From Comamonadaceae bacterium PBBC1 (lineage in GTDB: Bacteria; Pseudomonadota; Gammaproteobacteria; Burkholderiales; Burkholderiaceae_C), in contig NKIP01000006.1 in assembly GCA_002256145.1 (NCBI GenBank), forward strand, positions 1 to 64,000: 64,000 bases of DNA. Reading direction: 5' to 3'. Below the pieces are notes generated by a model. That model made no database searches and was not told the origin of the DNA. It saw only the letters and a list, made by a program, of their open reading frames with translations. The translations under genes were made by a program, and so were the position numbers. The first letter of the stretch is position 1; the number at the start of each line of letters is the position of its first letter. Positions 30,825-39,086 of this stretch are shown piece after piece.

Positions 30825-32261
30825 ATGGCTGCCTACAACGTCCAAAGTCTATTCATCTTCTTTGGGCTGGTTTCCTTGCTCGGGGGTCTGGCGGCAAGTT
30901 TGTTTTTTTATCGCCTTGACGCCTCGGCCCGCTATTGGACGGTGGCGGCGTTGCTTTGGGGTGTGACCGGCATACCCACTGTTTTTCGCGATGTTTTGCC
31001 TCCGCTGTGGTCTTACAGCATCCCCATCGGTCTCAACAGCGCCAGTTTTGTGTTGATGGGCTTGGGGATCGCACGGCTGTATAACCACTCACCCCAACTT
31101 CGCCGCTTGATGGCCCTGGCCGCAGGCACGGCGGTGTTCATTGTGCTCATGGAGTGGTGCCGCATCCACCTGGGGCCCAAGGCCAGCTTGTTCTTGTCGG
31201 TCATGGCGTTCGGGATTCCCTCTGTGCTGTCGATTTGGCCCGCCCGACAGGTGTACCGCCAAACCAGCAACCCTTTTGCTTGGCACATGCAATGGGTGCT
31301 GGGCGGCTTGGGCTTGCTGCATTTTGTTCGGCTTCAGGCCTGGATAGCCCCGTGGCGCATCGAAACCTTCACCCAGGACCATTGGACACTGGCCTTGTGG
31401 TCACTGATTTTTGTGTTCGGACTTTTACGCTACGTGATGTATGTGGCCATGCGCATTCAGGAACAAGCCCAAGATTTGTCACAAAAGGCCCTGGAAAGTG
31501 CCCGCTTGCAGGCCAACCGCCGCTTGCTTGAAGAGTTGTCACAACACGAACGACAGCGCAGTTTAGGTTTTATTTCGGGTGCCATATGCCACGAATTGAA
31601 CCAACCCTTGACGGCCATTCAAGGGTACGCGGAGCTGGCGCAGCACCGGGTTCAGACCCAAATGCTGAACGACCCCGCCCTGTCCCAGTGTCTTGAAGGC
31701 ATTGTCCATGCCAACCAAAGGGCCAGCGAGATGGTGCGAAGCATTCGCCAATATGCCTCACCGGCCTGCCATGCCACAGAGCGCATCAGTTTGCGCGACA
31801 CGCTGAACAGTGCCTGCACCTTGCTTCACATCGAAGCTCAAGAAAATGGCGTCACGCTTCAAAAGCCCTTCAACATGCCACAGGCTTGGATTCAGGCCGA
31901 TGCGCTGCAGCTGACACTGGTCTGGCAAAACCTGATGCGCAACGCCATCACAGCCATGGCGCATTCAACGCAGCGGCAGCTGACCATCACTTGGTTGCCA
32001 GAAGGCTCAAATGGGGTTTTGAGCTTTCAAGACACCGGCCCGGGGTTTCCAGCCGACGCTGAAAAATTTGTCATGATGCCCTTCACCAACGATCGGTCCC
32101 CGGGCTGGGGCGTGGGACTGTCCGTGGCCCGCCACATCATTGCAGGTGCAGGCGGAAAACTCTGGTTTCACAACCTTCCAGGCGGCGGTGCCTGTGTCAG
32201 GGTGCAGCTGCCCATTGACGAGTTATCCTTGCCCATGGATGCGCGGCACCCGCAAGCTTGA
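30825..32261 (+). CDS. Membrane sensor histidine kinase
   Basis: N-terminal multi-TM region; H box ICHELNQPLTAIQGYAEL; N box LVWQNLMRNAITAM; G box DTGPGFP. Confidence 0.9.
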   Translation: MAAYNVQSLFIFFGLVSLLGGLAASLFFYRLDASARYWTVAALLWGVTGIPTVFRDVLPPLWSYSIPIGLNSASFVLMGLGIARLYNHSPQLRRLMALAAGTAVFIVLMEWCRIHLGPKASLFLSVMAFGIPSVLSIWPARQVYRQTSNPFAWHMQWVLGGLGLLHFVRLQAWIAPWRIETFTQDHWTLALWSLIFVFGLLRYVMYVAMRIQEQAQDLSQKALESARLQANRRLLEELSQHERQRSLGFISGAICHELNQPLTAIQGYAELAQHRVQTQMLNDPALSQCLEGIVHANQRASEMVRSIRQYASPACHATERISLRDTLNSACTLLHIEAQENGVTLQKPFNMPQAWIQADALQLTLVWQNLMRNAITAMAHSTQRQLTITWLPEGSNGVLSFQDTGPGFPADAEKFVMMPFTNDRSPGWGVGLSVARHIIAGAGGKLWFHNLPGGGACVRVQLPIDELSLPMDARHPQA

Positions 32262-32346
32262 GCCCGATCCATCACCCATAAGAGAGGCAGTCACAGCGTC
32301 AGTGCCAACAAGAAGCGGCAAAACCCAACGCATTTGTTGTCGCCAA

Positions 32347-33411
32347 TCACTTTGAATTGGCCAAAGCGGGCAATGAAGACAGCGACGCTTCAAATTGGGC
32401 ACGCAAGCTGGCATCGGACACCTCCAGATACCGCATGGCCGATTTGACATCTTTCCAACCCACATAGGCCATGAGCGCCTTGAGGTCCCAGCCGCTGTCT
32501 CGGGCCCAGCCGGCAAAGCCCCGGCGCATGGAATGGCTGCTGTACGCCTCTGAGCCTTCGATGCCCACCTCACAAAACAGACTGCGCAGCAGAGGAATCA
32601 AGCTGTCGGCGTTCAAACCCTGCGCGGCAACACGGCCCCAACGGTCAATTTTTCGGTACACCGGCCCTTGGCTCAAGTTGGCCAAAGTGACCCAAGCCTG
32701 GTAGGCGCTCACCGGGCACAGTTGCGACAAGGCCGGGCAACTGTGATGTCGCCCAATGCTTTGACGGTCGGTTTTGCTGCTGCCCAAGTAACACACTAGC
32801 CCCTCGCCTGCCGTCATTTGGACATTTTCCACGCGCAAGTTGACCAGCTCATCCGAGCGAAATCCACGCCAAAAACCCAGCAACAAGAGACTTCGGTTGC
32901 GGGTATGCCGCAGCAACGCCGCCATGTCTTGCATGGTCTGGGCCTGTTCAATGCGCTCACCCAGCCACTGGTCAATGCGCTGAACCACCTCGATCTCGAG
33001 TGGGCGGGCTCTTTTTTCGGCCACCCCATGCAGCGAGCGTATGCCTTTGAACACCTGGCGCACTTTGCTGGCCTTGGTCGGATCAGCAAAGCCATGGTCC
33101 ATATGCCAGCGCGACAGGGCAGCCAATCGCTGGCGAAGGGTGTTGATCGCCAAGCTGCCCGCGTGATCGGCCAGGTATCGGCAGATCTCGTCGCTGGTGG
33201 TGGGCAACAAGCCACGCCACTCGACTTCGAAATGGCGCACTGCCGCCGCGTAGCTTCTGCGGGTGTTTTCTCGTTCGGCTGCGGCCAGGTACTGCTCGAC
33301 ACGGTCCACGTTCTCTCCTGTTGTGATGGGGGTTGCGCGGTGACCATGACTTGGCATGTTATTTGGGCTTTTGCTGCGGCTGACCCGTTTGGGCCATGGC
33401 GTGATGCGCAT
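32347..33411 (-). CDS. Tyrosine recombinase / site-specific integrase (TnpS-like by context)
   Basis: Catalytic residues readable: GFWRGFRSDELVNL (R), SSHSMRRGFAGWA (HxxR), AMRYLEV (Y); start may be 33357. Confidence 0.88.
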   Translation of the reverse strand: MRITPWPKRVSRSKSPNNMPSHGHRATPITTGENVDRVEQYLAAAERENTRRSYAAAVRHFEVEWRGLLPTTSDEICRYLADHAGSLAINTLRQRLAALSRWHMDHGFADPTKASKVRQVFKGIRSLHGVAEKRARPLEIEVVQRIDQWLGERIEQAQTMQDMAALLRHTRNRSLLLLGFWRGFRSDELVNLRVENVQMTAGEGLVCYLGSSKTDRQSIGRHHSCPALSQLCPVSAYQAWVTLANLSQGPVYRKIDRWGRVAAQGLNADSLIPLLRSLFCEVGIEGSEAYSSHSMRRGFAGWARDSGWDLKALMAYVGWKDVKSAMRYLEVSDASLRAQFEASLSSLPALANSK

Positions 33412-33474
33412 CCATGCCCAAAACCGCTATTTTTTCCATTTTTCCAAGATCTAAAAGGCCGTGTTGACGATCAT

Positions 33475-33503
33475 ACATGGGGTAATCCGCCATTACCCCA
33501 TGT
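33475..33503. promoter_or_regulatory. Perfect inverted repeat between recombinase and KfrA-like gene; candidate recombination core or operator
   Basis: ACATGGGGTAAT-CCGCC-ATTACCCCATGT (12-5-12). Confidence 0.6.
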
Positions 33504-33543
33504 TAAATATTTTTTATTTTAAAAATTTTACAGGTAAATTTAG

Positions 33544-33564
33544 TATGTAATATCATATTACGTA
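33544..33564. promoter_or_regulatory. Palindrome upstream of KfrA-like gene; candidate operator/accessory site
   Basis: TATGTAATAT-C-ATATTACGTA (one mismatch), 22 bp before the ATG at 33587. Confidence 0.55.
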
Positions 33565-33586
33565 GTACGTTACATTAAGGCACACC

Positions 33587-34696
33587 ATGGCAAGATCAGG
33601 CATTTACAAGGCAGAAGTGCTGCGGGCACGCGACGCGCTCGTGGCTGCGGGGCGGCATCCATCGATCGATGCGGTGCGCGAAGAACTGGGGCACACCGGC
33701 TCAAAAAGCACGATTCACCGCTTTTTGAAGGAAATTGAAGAGGAAGAAGGCCCCCAAACAGGTTCGCAAGCGAACCTGAGCGAAGCCCTGCAAGACTTGG
33801 TGGGGCGCTTGGCCGCACGCTTGAACGAAGAAGCCCAAGAACAAATCAGCCGGGCGCAAACCGAACACACCGAGCAAATGGGTCGCGTTCTGCAAGAACT
33901 CAGCGCACTGAAAACGCAAAACGCCCACACACACCAGGAATTGCAGCAAACGAACAAGGCCTTGGCCTCTGAAAAAACGACGCACGCCAAAACCCATGAC
34001 GCGCTGAACGCCAGAAACCTCGAATGCACCAAATTGACCCAGCAGGTGCTGGACCTTCAGGCCCAAATCGAGGGCCAGGGCAAACACATTCAATCGCTGG
34101 AAGAAAAACACCAGCACGCCCGCATGGCCCTTGACCACTTCAGGGAGTCAAGTCAAGCCCAAAGAACACAAGATCAGCGCAAGCATGAACAACAAGTTCA
34201 ATACCTTCAAACCGAATTAAGAACACTCAACGAAGCGTTGTCGGGCAAACAGCAAGAAGTCCTGCACCTGAGCCAGGAAAAAACACGCTTGACCACTGAT
34301 TTGTCGCGTAGCCAAAACGATTGGCTGCTGTGCAAAGAAGAGATCGAGGCCTTGCTGCCTTTGAAGGCATTGCTGGAGCAATCACGCCGAGACCAAAAAG
34401 CGCTGGGCCAACGGGTGGCCGAGTTGGAACTTTTGCACCAGCAATCTGAGGCCTCGGGTCAGGCCTTGCGCGAACGGATGGAGACCTTGAACGCTCAAAA
34501 ACAGCAGTCAGACTTGAGCCAGGCCATGCTCCAAGCCGCCTTGACGGTCCAAGAGCAAATGGTGTCAAGTTTGCTGGCCAAAATGACGGCCCTGCCCGAG
34601 TCGCATCCAGAACTGGCTCAAGAGCAGACTCAAGAAAAACCCCAAGATCAGGCACCAGAACACCCCTTGTCACAGTCACCCGCCTCCAAGCCATAA
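33587..34696 (+). CDS. KfrA_N-domain DNA-binding protein with long coiled coil (TnpT-like by context)
   Basis: MARSGIYKAEVLRARDALVAAGRHPSIDAVREELGHTGSKSTIHRFLKEIEEEEG followed by about 300 aa of Q/E/K-rich heptad sequence. Confidence 0.82.
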   Translation: MARSGIYKAEVLRARDALVAAGRHPSIDAVREELGHTGSKSTIHRFLKEIEEEEGPQTGSQANLSEALQDLVGRLAARLNEEAQEQISRAQTEHTEQMGRVLQELSALKTQNAHTHQELQQTNKALASEKTTHAKTHDALNARNLECTKLTQQVLDLQAQIEGQGKHIQSLEEKHQHARMALDHFRESSQAQRTQDQRKHEQQVQYLQTELRTLNEALSGKQQEVLHLSQEKTRLTTDLSRSQNDWLLCKEEIEALLPLKALLEQSRRDQKALGQRVAELELLHQQSEASGQALRERMETLNAQKQQSDLSQAMLQAALTVQEQMVSSLLAKMTALPESHPELAQEQTQEKPQDQAPEHPLSQSPASKP

Positions 34697-34827
34697 GGCG
34701 CCACCACCCCTGCGGGCGGCACGTGGCATTCATATGCGGGGCCTCTTGAGGTGCTGTGATGGATCCGGCTCGGTGAAGTTTGAATTGCCTTCCTGTTGGT
34801 CAGCCCTGCAGCCATATTTTGTTGTAA

Positions 34828-34918
34828 GAGCCTACCCCGGTCAGCGATGGCTTGCAGGGCCAATTCAAGGGGGTGTTCCACGCCCATCGCTCACGAGGTG
34901 GGCTCCCACAAAAAGGCG
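34828..34918. repeat. REP-like imperfect inverted repeat
   Basis: TTGTAAGAGCCTACC ... GGTGGGCTCCCACAAAAAG arms enclosing AGCGATGGCTTGCAGGGC.../...GCCCATCGCT. Confidence 0.5.
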
Positions 34919-35054
34919 CAGGTCACAGACCCCATGGCAGTAGCGCCTGCGTACGCAGATGAACACTTGTTGACATTCTTTTGAACAACTTTGCTTGCAC
35001 GCGCAAGTGGGCTGCTAGCATGGACGTTGACCGATATTTCAGGCCTTGGTGCAC

Positions 35055-35528
35055 ATGCAAAAAATGACCCCTCCAAAACCGACCCGTAAGGCCGTGGCCT
35101 GCTTGCTGGCCAGCATGATGCTGATCGGATGCGCCAGCACCCAAAGCGTCAGCCAAAGCGCCCCCGTGCTCTACCCCAATGTGGCTTACAAAAGCATGGG
35201 CGAACAAGCCGCCAAACAGCATTTGAACCAGTGTCTTGCCCAAGCCCAAGCCAGTGGCTTGAGCCCTGCCGAAAACCGAAATGCGGCGGCATCCGGTGCC
35301 ACAAAAGGCGCAGCCGTGGCGGGGGTGACCGGGGCGGTCACCGGCTTGGTCTTGGGACGTGGCAATTTGAACGATGCCCTGAAATACGGGGCTCAAAGTG
35401 CCGTCATTGGGGCAGCCGCCGGCGGCACCCGGGGAGCCATGAGCGAAGAAAAAGCCAACCCGATATTTCGGCAATTCGTGCAGCGCTGTGCTGCAGAACG
35501 GGGCTTGGAGGTGATTGGCTGGCAATGA
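35055..35528 (+). CDS. Glycine-zipper-containing lipoprotein
   Basis: MQKMTPPKPTRKAVACLLASMMLIGCAS lipobox; GATKGAAVAGVTGAVTGLVLG...GAAAGGTRGA. Confidence 0.75.
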   Translation: MQKMTPPKPTRKAVACLLASMMLIGCASTQSVSQSAPVLYPNVAYKSMGEQAAKQHLNQCLAQAQASGLSPAENRNAAASGATKGAAVAGVTGAVTGLVLGRGNLNDALKYGAQSAVIGAAAGGTRGAMSEEKANPIFRQFVQRCAAERGLEVIGWQ

Positions 35529-35639
35529 GCGGTCAGCGCCCTGCCGGCCCAAGCATCCACCGAATGCACCCAAAGCGCCCATTGCACCCCTTGCCGGTAG
35601 CCGCCCCCCGCATCCAGCGGGCGTTGGCACCAGCCTGAT

Positions 35640-38600
35640 TCAATCGCCCAGCGGCTTGAACAACTCGTTCAAATCGGCTTCGCCAAACAAGGGCTCTTTG
35701 CGCTTTACAGCCCCCTCGTACATGTCTTTGGCCAACTGGGCTTTTCGGTCTTGCAAAGCCAGCATGCGCTCTTCAATCGTGCCTTGGGCGACCAACTTGA
35801 CCACCCAAACACTTTGCGTCTGGCCCAGGCGGTGTGCCCGGTCGGTGGCCTGGTTTTCCACGGCCGGATTCCACCAAGGGTCGTAATGGATGACGGTGTC
35901 GGCTTGCGGCAAGTTCAAGCCCACGCCCCCGGCCTTCAGACTGATCAGAAACAGCGGCACCTGCCCACTCGTGAATTGGTCAATGATGGCATCGCGGTTT
36001 TTACTTTGCCCAGTCAATTTGACCCACGGGATGTTCAAGGCGGGCAAGGCCTGTTCAATCAAACCCAGCATTTCGGTGAACTGCGAAAACAGCAAAATCT
36101 TTCGGCCTTCGGCCACCATTTCGGGCAGCATGTCGAGCAATTGCGCGAGTTTGGCGGAGGTCTTGACCTGCAAGCCGGTGTTCATCTTGAGCAAACGGGG
36201 ATCGCAGCAGACCTGACGCAATTTGAGCAGCGCATCGAGGATGGTGATTTGGGATTTGCCCAAACCTTGCGTGCTGAGGGCCTCACGCACGGTTTTTTCC
36301 ATGCCCAAGCGAATGGTTTCATACAGGTCCGCTTGTGGCCCTGACAACAAGACCGGCATCAAGGTCTCGATCTTGGGTGGCAGTTCGCTGGCGACCAGGT
36401 CTTTGGTGCGCCGCAACATGAAGGGCGTGATGCGGTCGCGCAGCTGCGACATTCTCTCGGCGTTTCCATGGCGCTCAATCGGGTTGCGAAACAGTTCGGT
36501 GAAGCGTTTTTGACTGCCCAAAAAACCGGGCATCAAAAAGTGAAACTGGCTCCACAACTCGCCCAAATGGTTTTCAATGGGTGTGCCCGACAAACACAGG
36601 CGGTGCTGTGCAGGAATTTCAGACACCGTTTGGGCGGCGTAACTGTTGGCGTTTTTGATGTTTTGGGCTTCATCCAGCACCAATACGTGCCACGGGATGC
36701 TGACCCACATGTCACGGTCACGCGACAGCAAGGAATAAGCCGTGATCACCACGTCGTAAGCCTTCAAGTCGGCCACCTCGTCGTGACGCAACAAACCATG
36801 GTGAACGTGGGTGCTCAAGGCGGGGCAAAAGCGCGCGGCCTCGCGTTGCCAGTTGCCCAACAAGCTGACCGGGGCCACGATCAAGGCCGGCTCGCTCAGC
36901 CGTCCAGCCTGCTTTTCGGTCAGGATGTGGGCCAGGGTTTGCAAGGTTTTGCCCAAGCCCATGTCATCCGCCAAAATACCGGCCAAACGGTGCTCACGCA
37001 AAAACTGCAACCAATTGAGGCCTTGCTGCTGGTATGGCCGAAGGGTGGCTTGCAGGCCTTGCGGACAGGGCACTTCGGGCAGCGTGTTTTGGCCGCGCAT
37101 TTGCAGCATCATGTGCTGCAGGTGCTGTGCGCCCTGCCAAACAGCGCCTTCGCCCAAAGAGGCGGCACAACGCAAGGCATCCATGCGTGACAAACGAAGC
37201 ACGTCACCGTCCCAGTCCCGACCGCGCTCCCCGTGCAGCTCCATCAAGGTGGCCAACCAGGGTCGGATCGTGGCCGTGGGCAGCTTGACGTACCCAGGCC
37301 CGTGCAAATCGGGCAGGTAAAGAAAAGGGGCCAATTCCGGGGGTTCAGCGGTCTCGTCACCCTCAAAGGCCGCGGAAGCCACAGCGGAAGTGCGGGCCAG
37401 CACCGCCACAATGGCGGGCACCCAAGGCAAGATGTTGACCCTTTGCCCGTTCAAATCCATGCCCAAAGACAAATCAAACCATGGCGAGGTGTCGTCGATG
37501 TCGTTCGGGTCGGTCAAATTGACCTGCACGTTTTGCGCTTTGCGCAGCCACAGGTCCATGCCATCGAGCTTGCGAATCTGCAGCCCGGCTTGGCGTAAAA
37601 CGGCAAAATCAGACTCCAGCCATTGCAGCCAACGCTCCAAACCCACAGGCCCCCGCATGGCCAGAACATCGTTGTCCACGCGTTCAAAACCCAGCGCTTT
37701 CAGTTGCGCTCCAATGTCTTGCTCTGCGGCCAGGTCCCGAACCAGAATGCGCGACTGCCCGGCCTGCCGCACCACCACACGTGTGGGTTGTGTTGGCCAG
37801 TGGCCCTCGCAGCCGTCGTAGCTGAAGGTCAACTTGGCCTCAAATGGGCCTTCTTCTGCACGCACAGCCGCAGGCAAAGCGGTGAAGGTGAGCACGCCTT
37901 GGGGCAGCACACCTCGGATTTCGGGCATCTGCGCGATCACGGGCGGCAAGGGCAAGCCCCCCAGGCGCGTCATCAATTGCTGCTGAAACTTGACGGCGAC
38001 ACGCTCTGGCACCACCGGGGACTGGGTGAGCAACACCAATTGGTCTGCGCTCAGGCCCTGGGTGTCAAGCAAACCGCACACGCCGAGTTCGGGATCCACA
38101 TACATGGGCGGGTCATTGAACGCATGGACCACCCCCTCTTTTTCAGCATGCAACTGCAACTGCCAACCGGCAGGCTGGAGGTCTTGCGCCGCCGTGGCTT
38201 GCCAACGACCGTGCACCGGCACGCTCTCGTCTGTCCACTGCAAGGCCTGCAAGTGCCGCCCTCCCTCCCACATGAGCCGTCCGGTTTGGCTGCACATTTT
38301 GAGCAGCAATTGGGCGGCCAGCCCTTGCAACTTGACGGCGCTGTGAAAGCCATACGAGCTGAAACTGTTGGTCGCCGGGCAGGCTTTGAAGAGGTCAAAA
38401 ATGCCCCGTTCCATGGGTGCGCATGTGCGCCAGACCGGGTCGTGCGGCAAAGGTTCGCTGCTGACTTTTTTGGGCTTGCTCCACTCGCCGTCGCGTTTGA
38501 GGCTGGCGCGGGTGATGGTCAGGTGAAAAACAGGTCTGTGCCCCAGCGTGGCCGCCGACAACACGTATAAAAAGTGTTCAGCCGTGCTCGACGGCACACT

Positions 38601-39074
38601 GAATCCATGCGAGACATGGGCTGTTTCAAGCCGCTCAAGCCATTCGTGCACCTGCTGCTCTGATTGCTGCAAGGCGTTTTCCAGGCGCTGCTGGTGCTGA
38701 AGCTCAGCATCGTCGTCAGACAAAGTGGCATCTTCGGGTTGTGCCAGCATGCCAAAACCCTGCATGGCCGCGTGAATGCCCAATGCGGCACCGTGACGGC
38801 ACATGCGGCCCACAGCACAGGTGCAGGTCGAGCGCCATGCCTGCAAATTGCCGCCATCGGACACCCGCACATGGGCTTTGACCTGAAAAGGGGTCAGCTC
38901 ACGCCCCTCTTGAACTTGGGCTTGCAGCAACCAGCCCTCAGCCTCGGGCGTCATCTGCGCCGAGACCACCTCGTTTTGCAGGTACAGCGCCGTGCCTTTG
39001 GCCCAAGAGTTGGAGTCAAAGTAAAACGCCAACTGCGAGGGCGGGAACCATTTTTCAGAAACCACTGATTTCAT
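35640..39074 (-). CDS. SNF2-family DNA/RNA helicase with N-terminal SWIM zinc finger
   Basis: 1144 aa; SWIM CTCAVGRMCRHGAAL; DDMGLGKTLQTLAHI; LDEAQNIKN; LSGTPIENHLGELWSQF; C-terminal TDRAHRLGQ. Confidence 0.93.
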   Translation of the reverse strand: MKSVVSEKWFPPSQLAFYFDSNSWAKGTALYLQNEVVSAQMTPEAEGWLLQAQVQEGRELTPFQVKAHVRVSDGGNLQAWRSTCTCAVGRMCRHGAALGIHAAMQGFGMLAQPEDATLSDDDAELQHQQRLENALQQSEQQVHEWLERLETAHVSHGFSVPSSTAEHFLYVLSAATLGHRPVFHLTITRASLKRDGEWSKPKKVSSEPLPHDPVWRTCAPMERGIFDLFKACPATNSFSSYGFHSAVKLQGLAAQLLLKMCSQTGRLMWEGGRHLQALQWTDESVPVHGRWQATAAQDLQPAGWQLQLHAEKEGVVHAFNDPPMYVDPELGVCGLLDTQGLSADQLVLLTQSPVVPERVAVKFQQQLMTRLGGLPLPPVIAQMPEIRGVLPQGVLTFTALPAAVRAEEGPFEAKLTFSYDGCEGHWPTQPTRVVVRQAGQSRILVRDLAAEQDIGAQLKALGFERVDNDVLAMRGPVGLERWLQWLESDFAVLRQAGLQIRKLDGMDLWLRKAQNVQVNLTDPNDIDDTSPWFDLSLGMDLNGQRVNILPWVPAIVAVLARTSAVASAAFEGDETAEPPELAPFLYLPDLHGPGYVKLPTATIRPWLATLMELHGERGRDWDGDVLRLSRMDALRCAASLGEGAVWQGAQHLQHMMLQMRGQNTLPEVPCPQGLQATLRPYQQQGLNWLQFLREHRLAGILADDMGLGKTLQTLAHILTEKQAGRLSEPALIVAPVSLLGNWQREAARFCPALSTHVHHGLLRHDEVADLKAYDVVITAYSLLSRDRDMWVSIPWHVLVLDEAQNIKNANSYAAQTVSEIPAQHRLCLSGTPIENHLGELWSQFHFLMPGFLGSQKRFTELFRNPIERHGNAERMSQLRDRITPFMLRRTKDLVASELPPKIETLMPVLLSGPQADLYETIRLGMEKTVREALSTQGLGKSQITILDALLKLRQVCCDPRLLKMNTGLQVKTSAKLAQLLDMLPEMVAEGRKILLFSQFTEMLGLIEQALPALNIPWVKLTGQSKNRDAIIDQFTSGQVPLFLISLKAGGVGLNLPQADTVIHYDPWWNPAVENQATDRAHRLGQTQSVWVVKLVAQGTIEERMLALQDRKAQLAKDMYEGAVKRKEPLFGEADLNELFKPLGD

Positions 39075-39086
39075 GCATTCAGACGC

